A stretch of DNA of 64,000 nucleotides from Phorcus lineatus (lineage: Eukaryota > Mollusca > Gastropoda > Trochida > Trochidae), in the NCBI GenBank assembly GCA_921293015.1, contig OV121093.1, forward strand, positions 24,500,622 to 24,564,621, read 5' to 3'. Below are positions 24,905-37,081 of this stretch, piece after piece. Every line of letters starts with the position of its first letter. The stretch's first letter is position 1. A program made the translations under genes and the position numbers. The notes beneath the pieces are model-generated. The model was given only the letters and a program-made list of their open reading frames with translations. It was not told the DNA's origin and did not search any database.

Positions 24905-25476
24905 TTATTACCCCGAAAGGAATTCATTTCGTATCGTTACAGAGCTTGAACACAAAGGAAAGGCAACACAGGTTACATGTAATACATAAACAAACACCTC
25001 TATATTGATTCAAAGTTCATTTAAAAGACGAACGCTGAAAGAAATTAATGTATTTTTTTACCTCTATTGGTTATATAACGGGGTAATAAATATCTTCTGC
25101 CTGAAGGAAGCTTAACAAACTCCCCGTATAAGACATGATCTGAAACTAACAAAATCTTTAGGGATAATAACAAAACTCATTTTTCATAAGATATGATAAA
25201 TTTACAAAAGATACTCCGGTAATTTGAACAACCTTTTACAAGCGAGATTTGTTGACAATAGATAAAGAACCATACCAATCTTGGATAGAAAAAGTTAATA
25301 TGCTCAACGAAACAATGATAAAAGAGGGATAGTATACGTTCATTAACATTAAAAGATCGTAGCTTGCGCATGAAAGGTAATCTTTGTTGACAATTTTGGA
25401 AAACTGCATAAGTAGTAGCATTCCAATTTAATTTACTCTCTATTATTGTACAGATGCATATCAAATCTTTGTTCAC
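24905..25476 (-). pseudogene. Decayed LINE reverse transcriptase C-terminus
   Basis: Minus-strand translation gives SKLNWNATTYAVFQNCQQR, then FMRKLRSFNVNERILSLFYH and, after a frameshift, the LPSGRRYLLPR-type segment seen just before the stop in many CR1/L2/jockey-like non-LTR elements. These are the post-catalytic region; no YADD catalytic box is present. At least one frameshift (near 25240) and several stops make it a fossil. The class is recognised from family resemblance; the exact clade is not settled. Confidence 0.72.
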
Positions 25477-27567
25477 ATACCACTGTATCGTAGCGCAAAC
25501 AGCTATTGATCACTTTAAATTAATTTTGTAGCCAAAAATCAAAATGAATGTTTTTGGGAATTTTGACACCTGGTCACTTTAATGACCTGCAAAAACTGCT
25601 ATGGTTAACTTTTTGGTATGATATCCTGTGGATCCAATGGGCATTCATTCTGTATCGTAAATTCAACACTATCTGGTTCTTTTTAAAGCTATGATGCCTC
25701 AAAGACATGCCAAATAACAGGATATTTGCACTAGGGTACGCAAGCATGTGAACAAACTTTCGGTACGCATACAGGATGATCAGCATGTAGAAATGCGGAT
25801 GTTTCATAATTTGGTAGGAAGCAAATTATAATGTCCTCAATTATCGTTTGCCTTGGCAAGTTTCTCGATGTCAAGATGTACACTACCTTATGTGGTCTGG
25901 AAATTCAACTGCTTTGAATCAGAAATAATGTCTGTCAAACACCATCGTTAGTTACTTGCATATAGCCAGAAGATGAGAGAAAAACTCAGGAAGATTGTCC
26001 GAAGATAATGTTAGAATTTGTAATATATGCTCTCATGTCTTTATTGCAATAACATTGTATTTCTTAGCTGCAATGCATCACAGGATGAATAACAATTCTA
26101 CATTGATCATTAAAAGCAATGGTTAACCTTTTTTGCCTTTGCATAAACTATTTAAAATCGTGCATTAGTGTTACACCATTCGTGATTGCATCGTGAAAGC
26201 GTTGTGTCAAATTTGTGTTGATTGTGTTCTGACCGTGTTAGAATCGTGATCCTTCGTGAAATGATTGTACCCACACCGTGTACCTCACGTACAGAAACCG
26301 TTTTCACACAACAGATTTTAGTGGTAAATCTACCACTATCCGCATACATCTCGTTAGCCTGGGTAGGTCCATTATATCAAAGGTTAACACTTGGCTGTGT
26401 TCATAGTCACACCCTACAGATTCCTCTGACTATTGAGACGTTTGACTGTTCGAGCGTCTGATCCCCTCAACATGCAGCTATCATGTCAAAGAATTATTCC
26501 AGTATTGAATTAATTACTTTATATCGACATCTTGTTCCATCTTATTGCAAAGCAGTCGACCTATTAATTTTTATTGGTTTACAATGAGTCAGTGACTACC
26601 AAACCCTTCCCTCCCCACAGTGATGGCTCCGTCATCGATTCCTATACAAACCTCTTTTCTAATAAAGCAATTCTCGAGCTTCTGGTAGATTCACCTAGCG
26701 GCAAATCATTTCAACATAAACTACCTTGCAATGTTCAGCTTTGATAACACCGCATGCATTGTCAACACAGGCTTATGCAATTGCTGAAGAGATGATTGTG
26801 ATACCAAAATGTAAAGCGCACATTAGATTTACGCGTAGCTTTCCGAAAGCATTGGGAAACGAACGAGGCGTTTTGAAAGATAACTTTTAAATTGGCGTCG
26901 CTGATTGCACAAAAACTTTGATTGCATCCATTCAGGCATCTACATTTCTAGTCCGAGAAACGCTCTTATTGGGACTGAGATTGTACATGAATTATATGAA
27001 GTACCTCTTTTGGGAAATCATGTAACTTTGCTTGTTCATAGGGTTTTTAAATATAGGAAACTCGGATTATTATATATCAAATTACATATTACCCTGTTTA
27101 AGGCATACTTCAGATAACATTATGTCACGGCTGCTTTGACTCAACCGTATCCTGATCACGATTTCTCCTAAATAAATTCACTTATTTGAAAACTTGAAAC
27201 TAAAAAAGATGAAAAAATAAGTACCGTTTGACTGACACCAACAGACGTGTTCAGCCTAAACCAATCAATCAATCATCATGACTCTATACTTTTTAACATT
27301 CAAACAAGATAGGTAGAATTCGGTATGGATAATGCTTTTAGACATGACGTACGTGTCACATTTGCTTGAAGTAATTAGTTTTTCTTGCTAATTTTGAAAA
27401 TAAACATCTTTAAATCTTTGAGGAAATGATTTTACGAATTCGGGATATATTCAATAAACGCCAAAACTTGATGATAAAACCAACATAGCAGACATGGTTC
27501 CAGTTGTTGAGTATTGACATGCGCCACTGATAGTCTTTAGAGTAGAAGTGGACGGTAGTCCAGTAAG
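25477..27567. other. No gene recognised
   Basis: AT-rich unique sequence. At 26150-26310 there is a cluster of CGTGATTGTGTT-like words whose reverse complement resembles the composition of the first 180 bases of the window. Nothing else repeats and no open frame shows domain features. Confidence 0.5.
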
Positions 27568-27648
27568 TCTTGTATACGATTCATGTCTGTTGTATACGAT
27601 TCAGGTCTGTTGTATACGATTCAGGTCTGTTGTATACGATTCATGTCT
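27568..27648. repeat. 20-bp tandem repeat, four copies
   Basis: Unit TCTGTTGTATACGATTCAGG with minor changes in the first and last copies. The spacing is exact and there is no spacer variation, so it is a minisatellite and not a CRISPR-like array. Confidence 0.85.
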
Positions 27649-28145
27649 TGAAAACATGCTAACCATGGAAAAGACGTCAGCGTTGTGCAAAGGGGCATTT
27701 ATCAATCTGCGAGAAGACCTTGCGTTATCGTTTTCGTAGACAGTGCAGCGCAGTTAGTGATGGATAAATCGAAAGACTGTCGTAAACTTTCATCCCTCTC
27801 CTTTCGTGCCTTCTGGTCACAAGTCTTTTTGTTTTTAGATCTTTCCAAATCAAATTACGTATGGACTTATTAAACGCAACTTAGTGCTTTTCAGTCACTG
27901 ACACGTCTGGTAACGTGTATTTCTGTAATGACAAAACGTAACCTTATCTGTGTTAATAAAACATTGCTTGTTTACCAATTCGGTTCCTTCTTTGGGAAAT
28001 AAATATGTTTACAACATCTGTGAACATAAAGCGTTGCCAATCACCAAACTGACGACGTCTTATTCGCCTGGTCCATGTCAATTGACGTCGCTGTTTTAGT
28101 AGTCTGATAGATTTCGTGGTAGGGTCATGTGTTTGAACCAGGAAC

Positions 28146-28362
28146 TAATCTCTTGTATGGGTGTGTCAATGAACTAAATGTGAATCACTTATATGCATAT
28201 GTCAAAGAACTAAATGTGAATCTCTTGTATGCGTATGTCAATGAACTAAATGTGAATCTCTTCTATGCGTGTCAAGGAACTAAATGTGAATCTCTTCTAT
28301 GCGTGTCAAGGAACTAAATGTGAATATCTACGTGTATCTGTCAAGAAACTAAATGTTCTAAG
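28146..28362. repeat. 33-36-bp minisatellite, about six copies
   Basis: Units contain GAACTAAATGTGAATCTCTT followed by a variable TATGCGTATGTCAA part. Unit length shrinks from 36 to 33-34 bp along the array. It lies just upstream of the transposase remnant. Confidence 0.82.
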
Positions 28363-28440
28363 TGTGATTTAAAGTGTATGTTCTGTGGAGATAACAAATA
28401 TGAGCTAATGATTATTTGTACCCTTCTATAAGATTGCAAA

Positions 28441-29020
28441 GTCTATTTGACAGATGAATGTCGTTTCCATCTTTCATCATCAGCTGGTCGCCAGAGTGTG
28501 TACATACGTCGATACCAACGTTACGCAGGTCCGTGTATCGTGGAGCGAAACCGGTACGGGGGAGGGTCTCTCATGGTGTGGGGTGGTATCACTGCCCGTA
28601 ACAGAACTGAGCTAGTCATTACTGATGGCAACCTAAATGCAGCCAGATATCGTGATGAAGTGCTTGCACCTGTTGGTGTCCCGTTTCTGCAACGTCACGG
28701 CCCCGGCGTCATTTTACAGCAGGACAACCCCGGACCCCACACAGCTCGTGTTGTTCAACAGTATCTGCAGCAACAAAGTGGATGTTCTTCCCTGGCCCGC
28801 AAATTCGCCCGATATCTCACCCATTGAGCACGTATGAGACGAAATGAAACGTCAGCTACGCCGGCTTCCCCATGCACCGTCAACGCTTGTGGAACTCCAA
28901 AGACAGCTTATCAGAACATGGAATAACATCCCACAACACTTCAATGCTAACCTGTTCGCTTACATGAGGGGTAGATGCACAGCAGCAGTCGATGCAGGCG
29001 GAGGTCATACCAGATATTGA
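28441..29020 (+). pseudogene. Tc1/mariner-type transposase remnant
   Basis: Encodes the DDE catalytic half of a Tc1-like transposase: VYLTDECRF with the first Asp (codon 28453), then GGGSLMVWGGI, the second Asp in QQDNPGPH (28723) and SPDISPIEH with the final Glu (28826). The Asp-Glu distance is 103 nt, not a multiple of three. A two-base loss near 28777 would account for the frameshift and give the family's usual DD34E spacing. An in-frame TGA follows IEHV where Trp is expected. The N-terminal helix-turn-helix part is absent. After the stop, ~200 bp of probable element tail contain no clear inverted terminal repeat. Clearly inactive. Confidence 0.9.
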
Positions 29021-29353
29021 TTGTGTGTGACTTTTGTGTTTGACCCCTAGTGTCTCTGACTCTCAATGGCACCAAGATTCTTCGATGAAGCGTAAGGAAA
29101 TTACTCGCGTGGATCACAAATTGATTGATGTGTGATTTATTGACATTGCCATGAAATAAAAGTAGATATTTTTGTATTGTTAGTGCTACTTTTTAGCATG
29201 CACACTTTCTTTTTTGGGGGAGTATAGTTAATGAAATGAAAAAATAAACAAATAATTATGTTAGTAAAATGAAGAATTGAAATGAAATTGTTTCGCCAAA
29301 CTTTATCAGTTATAAAGAAAAAATATCTGAATAACTAATAGACCGATGGTTTT

Positions 29354-29381
29354 AGTGATTTATTTGTTTAACGCCGCTTGG
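29354..29381 (-). mobile_element. 28-bp SINE-tail insertion with 13-bp target duplication
   Basis: Twenty-eight bases ending TTTAACGCCGCTTGG sit between two perfect copies of GACCGATGGTTTT (29341-29353 and 29382-29394). The same TTTAACGCCGCTT word marks the larger insertion at 51018. On the minus strand this would be the 3' tail of a SINE, so the copy is almost completely 5'-truncated, as expected for target-primed insertion. Confidence 0.8.
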
Positions 29382-29580
29382 GACCGATGGTTTTCATACC
29401 TGTTTCATACTAATCAAATTGGCTATTTTAAGAAATACCAGGTATGAGGAAATAGGAATACACTTCAACTTTCTATCAATGCAATGAAATACTTATCAAT
29501 TCTTTAAAATTGACCTGCAATCAACAATGAAAACATTACGACAGCCGTTGTCGGCTTGGACAGATAAAACAAGTAAAGAA

Positions 29581-30098
29581 GTGAGCACAGCTCACATACC
29601 CCCGCTTCAAACTATAGTCTGGCTTTCTTTGTTCGTCTAACCCTCAAAAAGCTTACTTATGAATCATGGTTGATAAGTGTATTAAGTTTGTTGAAGCTAG
29701 CATGTATAGTTTAGGAGATATGCTCAGGAAAAAGCACTTTGTCAGATAGTCATTGTTTTAGTAATGTTTCCATGTAAACCGCAAAAAATAAAAATATTTG
29801 TTTGGTCTTACCCTCAAAAGGCGCACCAATGGATCATGGTTGATAAGTGTATGAAGTTTGGTGAAGCTAGCATGTACGGTTTAGAAGATATACTCCGGAC
29901 AAAGAACCTAATCATAAATTCACTGTTTTAGTCATGTTTCCATGGAAACCGAAAAAAATAAAAATCTTTTGTTGATCCAACCCTCAAAAGGCACATCTAG
30001 GGATCATGGTTTATAATTGTATGAAGTTTGATAAAGATAGCATGTATAGTTTAGGAGAGATGCTCCGGACAAAGATTTGTGACGGACGGACAGACGGT
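29581..30098. mobile_element. Family D element, 5' end plus 170-bp cores
   Basis: Starts with hairpin GTGAGCACAGCTCAC, then the tag ATACCCCCGC. Three core repeats follow with a 170-bp period (each has CCCTCAAAA, at 29641, 29811 and 29981), carrying ATCATGGTTGATAAGTGTAT and CATGTATAGTTTAGGAGA. It ends at GACGGACGGACAGACGG, where the LINE begins. The layout matches mollusc pearl/HINE elements, which have tandem cores of similar length between conserved ends. Confidence 0.82.
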
Positions 30099-32837
30099 GT
30101 AAACTTATTACCTAATATAGAAAAAGAAAGAAGTGAGGAGACAGAGATAAACTAAAGAGGATAGAGAAAAAGTGGAAGGATAGGGGAGATAATAGAAAGG
30201 GTTAACTAGAGAAGCAGCCAGTCCACTTCTTCAAAAAAGTTTCATTATCTTCACCAAATATATATTTTTCAACATCATAGTGAAACTTTATAATGTTCTT
30301 TAAATGTTTAAAGTTTAATTCTTTGGTCATACACTTACATCTGTAGATGTACTTTTTAATGATAGTAAATAGAAAGTTGACAAGAATGCTTTCGTTGGGG
30401 TCGCCAAGGAGAAATGAGAAGAGATTAAAATCAATATTATTACCGGTTTCATTTTCAAACCATATCCGACAGTTTTCTAAAAGTAACTGCACTTTATAGC
30501 AGCAATAAAACAAGTGTTCAATCGTTTCATTTTCACATTCACATAAAATGCATCGCTGATCATCATTTTGCCCAATGGTGTAAAGAAAAGATTTAGTCAC
30601 AATTATTCTGTTTAGAAGTCGATATTGAAAGTTTTGGATTTTGTTGTCGATAGATGATTTTTGATTAATCTCGAAGCACTTTGACATGTGCTTTTTCGTA
30701 ACGACATGGTTAATGCTGCTTTCCCATTTATGGCATAATATTTCCAATGAGACCTGATTTTGTTCACACAAGAGTTGGTATATGAATTTGCAATCTTCGG
30801 AGCGAATAAGACGTTCTAATAAGTTGCAATTTCGCACAGGAATGATCATAGGGAGAATCTGGTGTTGATTTTTCAAAGTGGAAATATGTTCATTGGGAAG
30901 ATATTTAAGCAATTTGAAATAAGCTAGATATGTATCGCGTATATTGAATTCATTTTGAATTAATTTATACTCTTTGATTTCACATGTTTTTGTGAAAATT
31001 TGATAGACATGTTTAGTCCTTTATCGTGCCATCGGATAAAGAAATTTACATCTTTGTTTGCAACAAAATTCATCAATGGGGTTTCTAAGAAAGAACTGAT
31101 ATCAGATATATCGTCACTTCGCAGTTCTGCGTAACTGGTTATAACATCTCTCCAAAAAGAATTTTTTATCAGTTTACTTGTTCTTTGTAATCCTCGATTT
31201 TGGAAGTTGAACAAAGCGAGATCATTGCATGGATATAAACATAATTTAGATAAGTTTTGCCAAAGGCCATCTGTTGATATTCGTTTGATCCATTTGATTT
31301 TAAGATATTTATTAAAATTACGAAAGTCAGTCATTTTAAGACCCCCATGTAAATAGTCATTTGTTAACATTTTTCTCTTTATTTTGTCTCTTTTGCCAGA
31401 CCATATAAATCTATGTAGAATAGTATCTAGACGTTTAAGAAAGTCATTATCTGGGTCTGGGAGGGATGTAAAGAGATGTGTAAACAATGGGAGTATTTGG
31501 GATTTTATTATTGTTACCTTTCCTCTTAAAGTTAGTATCCTTGTGGACCATAAGAATAGAAGTTTTCTAGCTTTTTCAAATTGTTTTTCGAAATTCGACT
31601 TTATCATATTTTGAAGATCAACATTGAAGATAATTCCTAGTACTTTAAAGGGTTCTTTTGACCAACGTAAGGGGATATGAGGGCAAATTTTTTCAGTGCT
31701 ATTTTTCTTAGACCCAATCCAAATAAGCATACTTTTATCGTAAGTAATGTTTAAACCTGAGCATGCAGCGAACTTCTTCAAAATGTAAATTTATTCTGAT
31801 AGGCTTGTCTCTGATCCATCGAGTGTAAAATTTGTATCATCTGCATATTAAAAGATACAATATTCCACTCCATTGACATTGATACCGTTAATTTTTTTTT
31901 TTTTTAATGCTTATAGACAGTAGCTCGGCACATATGATAAAAAGGTATGGAGAAACGGGATCACCTTATCTACATCCTCTCCCTAGATTGAAGTACTCAG
32001 AGATATTACCAGCATTTATCATTGCACTAACAATGTTATTTTGAAAAATTTTGATCCATTTTCGGAATGAGATACCAAAATTGAAAGTTTCTAATGCGTT
32101 ATCGATAAAGTCCCATTCAATGGTATCAAACGCTTTTTCGAAATCAACAGTAACTAACATACCGGGTATTTCATTTACTTCGCAATGGTTCATAAGGTCG
32201 TATAGTAGTCTAGTATTCCTGTTTGAGTTTCATTGATGATAGTTGGTAAAACCTGTTTCATTCTACTTGCAATTACGCCAGACGCTATCTTATAGTCAAC
32301 ATTAAGAAGGGTGATAGGGCGCCAGTTCTTTAGATATCGACGATCGCGGCTGTCTTTCGGTATACAGGTGATAATGCCTTGCCTTTGAAACGTAGATAAT
32401 GTTTCGTGTTCGTACGCGTATCGAATTGATCTTATAAGAGGGAATTTAATATCCTTCCAAAAGAATTTATAGAATTCGACGGTAAATCCATCGGAGCCTG
32501 GACATTTTTTGTCCTCCATATGTTTTAATACCGCGGAGCATTCTTCCGGTGATATATTCCCTTCGCATGATTCTCTTTGGTCATTTGACAACTTAACATC
32601 TATGTCTGTAAAAGTGTTCAAATTATCTGTCCAGTTCGGATCGTGATTTGAAGAATACAATTTTTCATAAAATTTTGAAGATTCTTTTAAGATGTCTTCT
32701 TTAGATGTTAAGGATTCGTTTTGAGGTGTGATAATTTCGCACATGCTTTTGTTGACATATATTCTTTTTTCAAGATTAAAAAAATATTCAGTGTTTTTTT
32801 CGCCGTCTTCTGACCATTTTGCCTTGCTTCTAAATAT
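30099..32837 (-). mobile_element. 5'-truncated Tx1/L1-type LINE
   Basis: Minus-strand non-LTR retrotransposon starting between the endonuclease and reverse transcriptase domains and running to a short 3' UTR ending near 30099. No poly-A tail is seen. It is flanked on both sides by family D sequence, but the left flank is the D tail and the right flank a D core, so insertion was accompanied by rearrangement or happened within a tandem D array. No target duplication was found. Confidence 0.85.
30202..32837 (-). pseudogene. Reverse transcriptase of the LINE, broken
   Basis: In order on the minus strand: RSKAKWSEDGEKNTEYFF linker; CPGSDGFTVEFYKFFW and NWRPITLLNVDYK (finger motifs); a short deletion and frameshift near 32220 removing the GR-containing stretch after ETQTG; VDFEKAFDTIEWDF with the motif A Asp; RGCR followed by TAA where Gln is normal, then GDPVSPYLF; a frameshift at an A14 run (31892-31905); YADD preceded directly by TAA; SGLNITYDKSMLIWIGSKK; thumb region; a frameshift near 31000; and a C-terminal Cys/His finger (CILCECENETIEHLFYCC). 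These motifs and their order are typical of the Tx1/L1 group. Three stops and three frameshifts make it inactive. Confidence 0.88.
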
Positions 32838-33055
32838 GACAAAGGACTTTGTCATAGAGTCACTGTTTTAGTCATGTTTCCATGGAAACCGCAAAAAATA
32901 AAAATCATTTGTTGGTCTAACCCTCAAAAGGCACATCTAGGGATCATGGTTGATAAGTGTATGGAGTTTGGTGAAGCTAGCATGTATAGTTTAGGAGATA
33001 TGCTCCGGACAAAGATTTGTGACGGACGGACAGACGGTCGGACAGAATGAACGTT
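32838..33055. mobile_element. Family D core and tail resuming after the LINE
   Basis: Continues with GTTTCCATGGAAACCGC, CCCTCAAAAGGCACATC (32921) and GCTCCGGACAAAGATTTGTG, then a GACGGACGGACAGACGG tract. The expected inverted tag (GCGGGGGTAT) is missing because the next element inserted here. The first codons of the longest frame upstream (MTKSFV) come from this sequence, not from the LINE. Confidence 0.8.
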
Positions 33056-34900
33056 CAGGCCTACCAAGGTAACGGATCAAATAACCTCCAAATGGAACAA
33101 ATAACCGCATGAATGGATTAGATAACCTCAAAAACGGTACTAATAACCTCGTCAGCGGTATTAATAACCTCAAAACGGAACGAATAACCTCAAAACGGAT
33201 TCAATAACCTCGATTTGCGCAGCGCATCCCTACGATCTACCCAGTTTGAGTGAAGGAGCCCAGTCTTTTGTTTATGTTTACGCCAGCGGCTGTCAACAAA
33301 GTTACGCTAGCAGTGAAATTTCCCCCCATAAATCAAAAATAAATCATCATAATGTCGTAATTTTATCTTAACCGCGGTGTTCCATTCACTGTCTTTGACC
33401 CGATGAGGTCATAATTTGCATAATATGTAGACCAAGCGATCGCGTAACAGGATTCGGTCACGAATAAAATCCCTGTGAGTAGATTTTGTCAAATGTAGAT
33501 GTTATTTTCATATAGCCCTACAATCAAACTAGAAGACATTTACCACCAGATAATCAAAAAATTAAATCGTAACTGTGTTCGCATGCATGAACCGTGTTAT
33601 ATTACCCATATGGGCGAGGAGACACAGGTGGATATTTTTTTGATATCCGCACATGTGCTCTTTAGTGATTCTCGACGTTGATTGGTCGGTTACCTTGAGA
33701 ATGAAATACGATTGGTTGACGGGACTATTTTCACGTTTCATTGATAAATAGAACGTGCCGAACTCATGCATCGCCTTTCAAAGAAAAGCGTAGATAGATT
33801 AGATGAACAGTCTTATACATTTATTACAAGGTAAAATTCTAACACATAATTTGACACTTAATCAAAATGTTTCGCTATGACTGTAATTTACAAGAATGAT
33901 AATTTTCCCCAGCAAAATAGTCTACTTGAAAATAGGCGTCGCGTTTGTAAACAAACATGACTGCCATATAAATATTCATGAAACATCAAACCATAATCTG
34001 AATATTATCGATACGTTAATGATAACTTAGAATTAATCATAATCATTTCTCAACATATAATCATGTGAAGCCAACGATTGTTCAAACCATACACTTTTGT
34101 CGGTGCAAAAACGTGCAGGTCTGACGGACTCGATCTAGTTCGAACAGGCTCGCACAAAACAAACCTTTGCACAATATGGCGTCCTCTCCCACGCAGTATG
34201 CAGCTGTAAAAAGTACTCATACAAATCGAGAAACGCTCCGTACAAATTTTGGGCAAACGTTTCGTTGTTGTAATTGTGTATTTAATTAGTTTAACAAAGG
34301 TTCATCGACTACACGATAAGTAATCCGATAAGAGTTATCGTTCTTGATACTGGAAACAAGACGTGATTGAAAGCAACATCCAAGAGAAGAAATGTTGTTC
34401 AAACTTCAGCTTAGTTGACAATATTGACATACAAACTCGTTTCGATGCTTTCCTTATCTATTTCTCTTCAAGAAATTGCCACTTTTATCTGTTGAAATGT
34501 TAAAAAATTGACAGGTTTTTCCAATTTTCATTTCAACACTGTGCGTTCAGACACTCGCCCGTTAGTAAGTAGGTAGTGACGACGACACACATTCACATAA
34601 TCATATTCATGCGATAGCTTCTAAGAGTATTTGTGTCATGATCTTAATGTGTGTCAAATATGAAAATCATGTTATGTATTATTTGGGTTAACAAACTGTC
34701 GTCAGTTTCATGGCCTTTTTAAACAGAAGTACATTGCGTAGCGCTGTTGACTAATTTACTTCCTGAGATGTTTGGTTTTTACACGCGTATGAATACGAAT
34801 CAGCTGATCAATGTCGGTCACTAGCGTAGTATTGTCGTCTCTTAATGACAAGGATATTCAGTCGTAATTGGTTATTTTAATTGAATATGGGTAATATATA

Positions 34901-35042
34901 GAATAACCAACTCGGTACGAGTGATTACGGGAAATATCCACTCGTAGAAATAATGTTCAGTCGCTCGCCAAGGCTCGCGACTATGAACATTATTTCAACT
35001 CGTGGATATTTCCCGTAATCACTCGTACCTCGTTGGTTATTC
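34901..35042. repeat. 142-bp near-perfect palindrome
   Basis: GAATAACCAAC at the left returns as GTTGGTTATTC at the right, with arms of about 70 bp meeting near CGCTCGCCAAGGCTCGCG. It is a foldback or MITE-like insertion nested inside the 4-kb TIR element. A target duplication is not certain; TA-rich bases flank both ends. Confidence 0.85.
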
Positions 35043-36837
35043 TCTAAGGATGTGACGTGAGACTGTAATCGATCGATAGTTTTAGTTGAGTTTGTATTGC
35101 GGCGAATTTGACTTTTGCTACACACGCACTAAAATCGTAGATCACAAATTTATTTATCGCGTAAATATAATTTTATTGTACGATTATAATTGTAGAGGTC
35201 TTGTTGTTCACTATTTTTAGTTTGGAATGTTGTCCTTCATAGAAGTTGATCCGTTTTCAAACAAAATCCCAAGTGTTAATTCTCAATAATGATTGCAAAT
35301 GAGAAGGGACATGTTATGGGGATTATATCAAATAATTTGTTTATATTATGTAAATATCACGCGTTTTTTTTTACATTCATGAAAATTTGTAAATTTCAAA
35401 CATCAAATAAGATTATATTTGTGCTCAATTAAAAAAATAATAACAAACAAAATATGGGTCTGATGATGACCGGCGAAGACATCAAGTGAGTTGTTGACAC
35501 TTTCCCCGATGCGTTCCGTAGCTGATGTCACAAGTGTGTAGATTGTATTTCACGACTATTCGAGATTAAAAGTAAATAAATCCTTCAACTCTCAGCTGCA
35601 AAAATGTATTCTCTCTTTAGTTTTAAATGGAATTTGTACAATATGAAAATAATTTCTCAATATCTTGATTTGAAGATCTCTGTGTGGTGTAACTGATACA
35701 GACTTTTTGATCCGGTTTGTTTGGCCGGGGATCGTTTAGACATATGATTCCTGTTTTGGCGATTACAATGAGAGATGGACGTTAGATGATATAGATATAA
35801 TCGATGTTATAAACTAATATTGCATTTAGAACATATAAAGCTGAATAGATTTCCTACACTTCCGGGTTAAGTTTATAACGATTGATACGTTAATTTGTAT
35901 GAAATACTATCAGCACGAATTTTCCATTGCTTCGAATTGCCTTGATTTTTTTCTCTCATTTTCAATGCATAAGCAGTCCTTGCTTGCTGGACCGAACTCC
36001 CAGTCATGCACCTTAATTATTTTCTGGTACAAAATTTCATTCTGAACAAAATGATGTAAAAAATATTTTTTTAAAAATTATTGATAAACAGCCTACTCCG
36101 ATTTGGAATATTTAGTACAGATTTTTAACTTGTGAATTTTTTATTTCATTCATCGACACTAGCTTAATTTGATTAATATCAGGGAAAAAAAGAAAAATGA
36201 CAATATTTAGAAAGAAAAATAATTCATTCAGAGAAATTGGTATTCTAAAAATATTAAATCTTTTGATAATATTCAAGTTTGGTTATATCGGAACAATGTC
36301 AACATTGTACTTAACTATATTCTATCTTTATGATGAAACAAGATTTTTTTAAAAATTCTAAACCTTTTGATATCCTCCTTATATTTTGCGTAAACATTTT
36401 TTTTTTGGAGTTAGTTCTTATATTTGTAGTAAAATGTTACATTCAACACATATAGAATCCTGAATTTTCCATGTCACATGTCTCATCATTGACTATCCAG
36501 CTGTTCATAAACAAAAGTACAAGCCAAACGGGCAATACTTTATAAAGAAAAAATATTTTTTTTCAATTTAGGCAGACTTCAAACCAGCGAACTTCGAAGA
36601 AAATGTAGTTTGATATTTCGATTTTTTAAAACTTTTTAGATACATCTGGTTCATTCATTTATTTCACCATTTGCAAATATAGATATGCCTATTCTTGATT
36701 CTCGTAACCACAATACATATTTCCAAATTTTAGTAAAATTATTGTGTCGGTGACCAAATCATCATTAGATTACCGTAACTTTTGGATTCAAGTAGGCCTA
36801 AATACCTTTAAATTGTTTTTTTTTTATCAGGCAAAAT
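35043..36837. other. AT-rich interior of the TIR element, nothing recognised
   Basis: Long A and T runs, no open frame with domain features, no internal repeats. The corresponding left interior (33298-34900) is similar in character. Confidence 0.5.
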
Positions 36838-37081
36838 GAGAGCCGCAGGCGTTAACATAAACAAAAGACTGGGCTCCTTCACTCAAACTGGGTAGATCGT
36901 AGGGATGCGCTGCGCAAATCGAGGTTATTGAATCCGTTTTGAGGTTATTCGCTCCGTTTTGAGGTTATTAATACCGCTGACGAGGTTATTAGTACCGTTT
37001 TTGAGGTTATCTAAACCATTCATGCGGTTATTTGTTCCATTTGGAGGTTATTTGATCCGTTACCTTGGTAGGCCTGACGTT

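Larger units (their letters stand above)
33056..37076. mobile_element. 4-kb element with ~240-bp TIRs and 5-bp target duplication
   Basis: Left end begins CAGGCCTACCAAGGTAACGG and the right end is its inverted complement. The inverted repeats extend to about 33297 and 36838, up to AACATAAACAAAAGACTGGG, with few mismatches. The direct repeat ACGTT flanks it (33051-33055 and 37077-37081). Each TIR holds about eight spaced AATAACCTC words every 20-27 bp, possible transposase sites. The 3.5-kb interior has no transposase-like frame, so it is non-autonomous. The superfamily is unknown: 5-bp duplications occur in Transib, but the CACNRTG end of that group is absent. Confidence 0.88.

Noticed and set aside
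27568..27648. CRISPR-like short regular repeats (also 44609-44684)
   Set aside because: Units abut with no unique spacers; the sequence context is animal DNA.
34100..34160. AGTTCGAAC as a tRNA-type B box
   Set aside because: No A box or cloverleaf could be formed around it.
34176..34300. ACAATATGGCGTCC with MASSPTQYAAVK as a possible gene start
   Set aside because: Stops within about 40 codons, lies inside a transposable element, and has no supporting promoter or convincing donor site.
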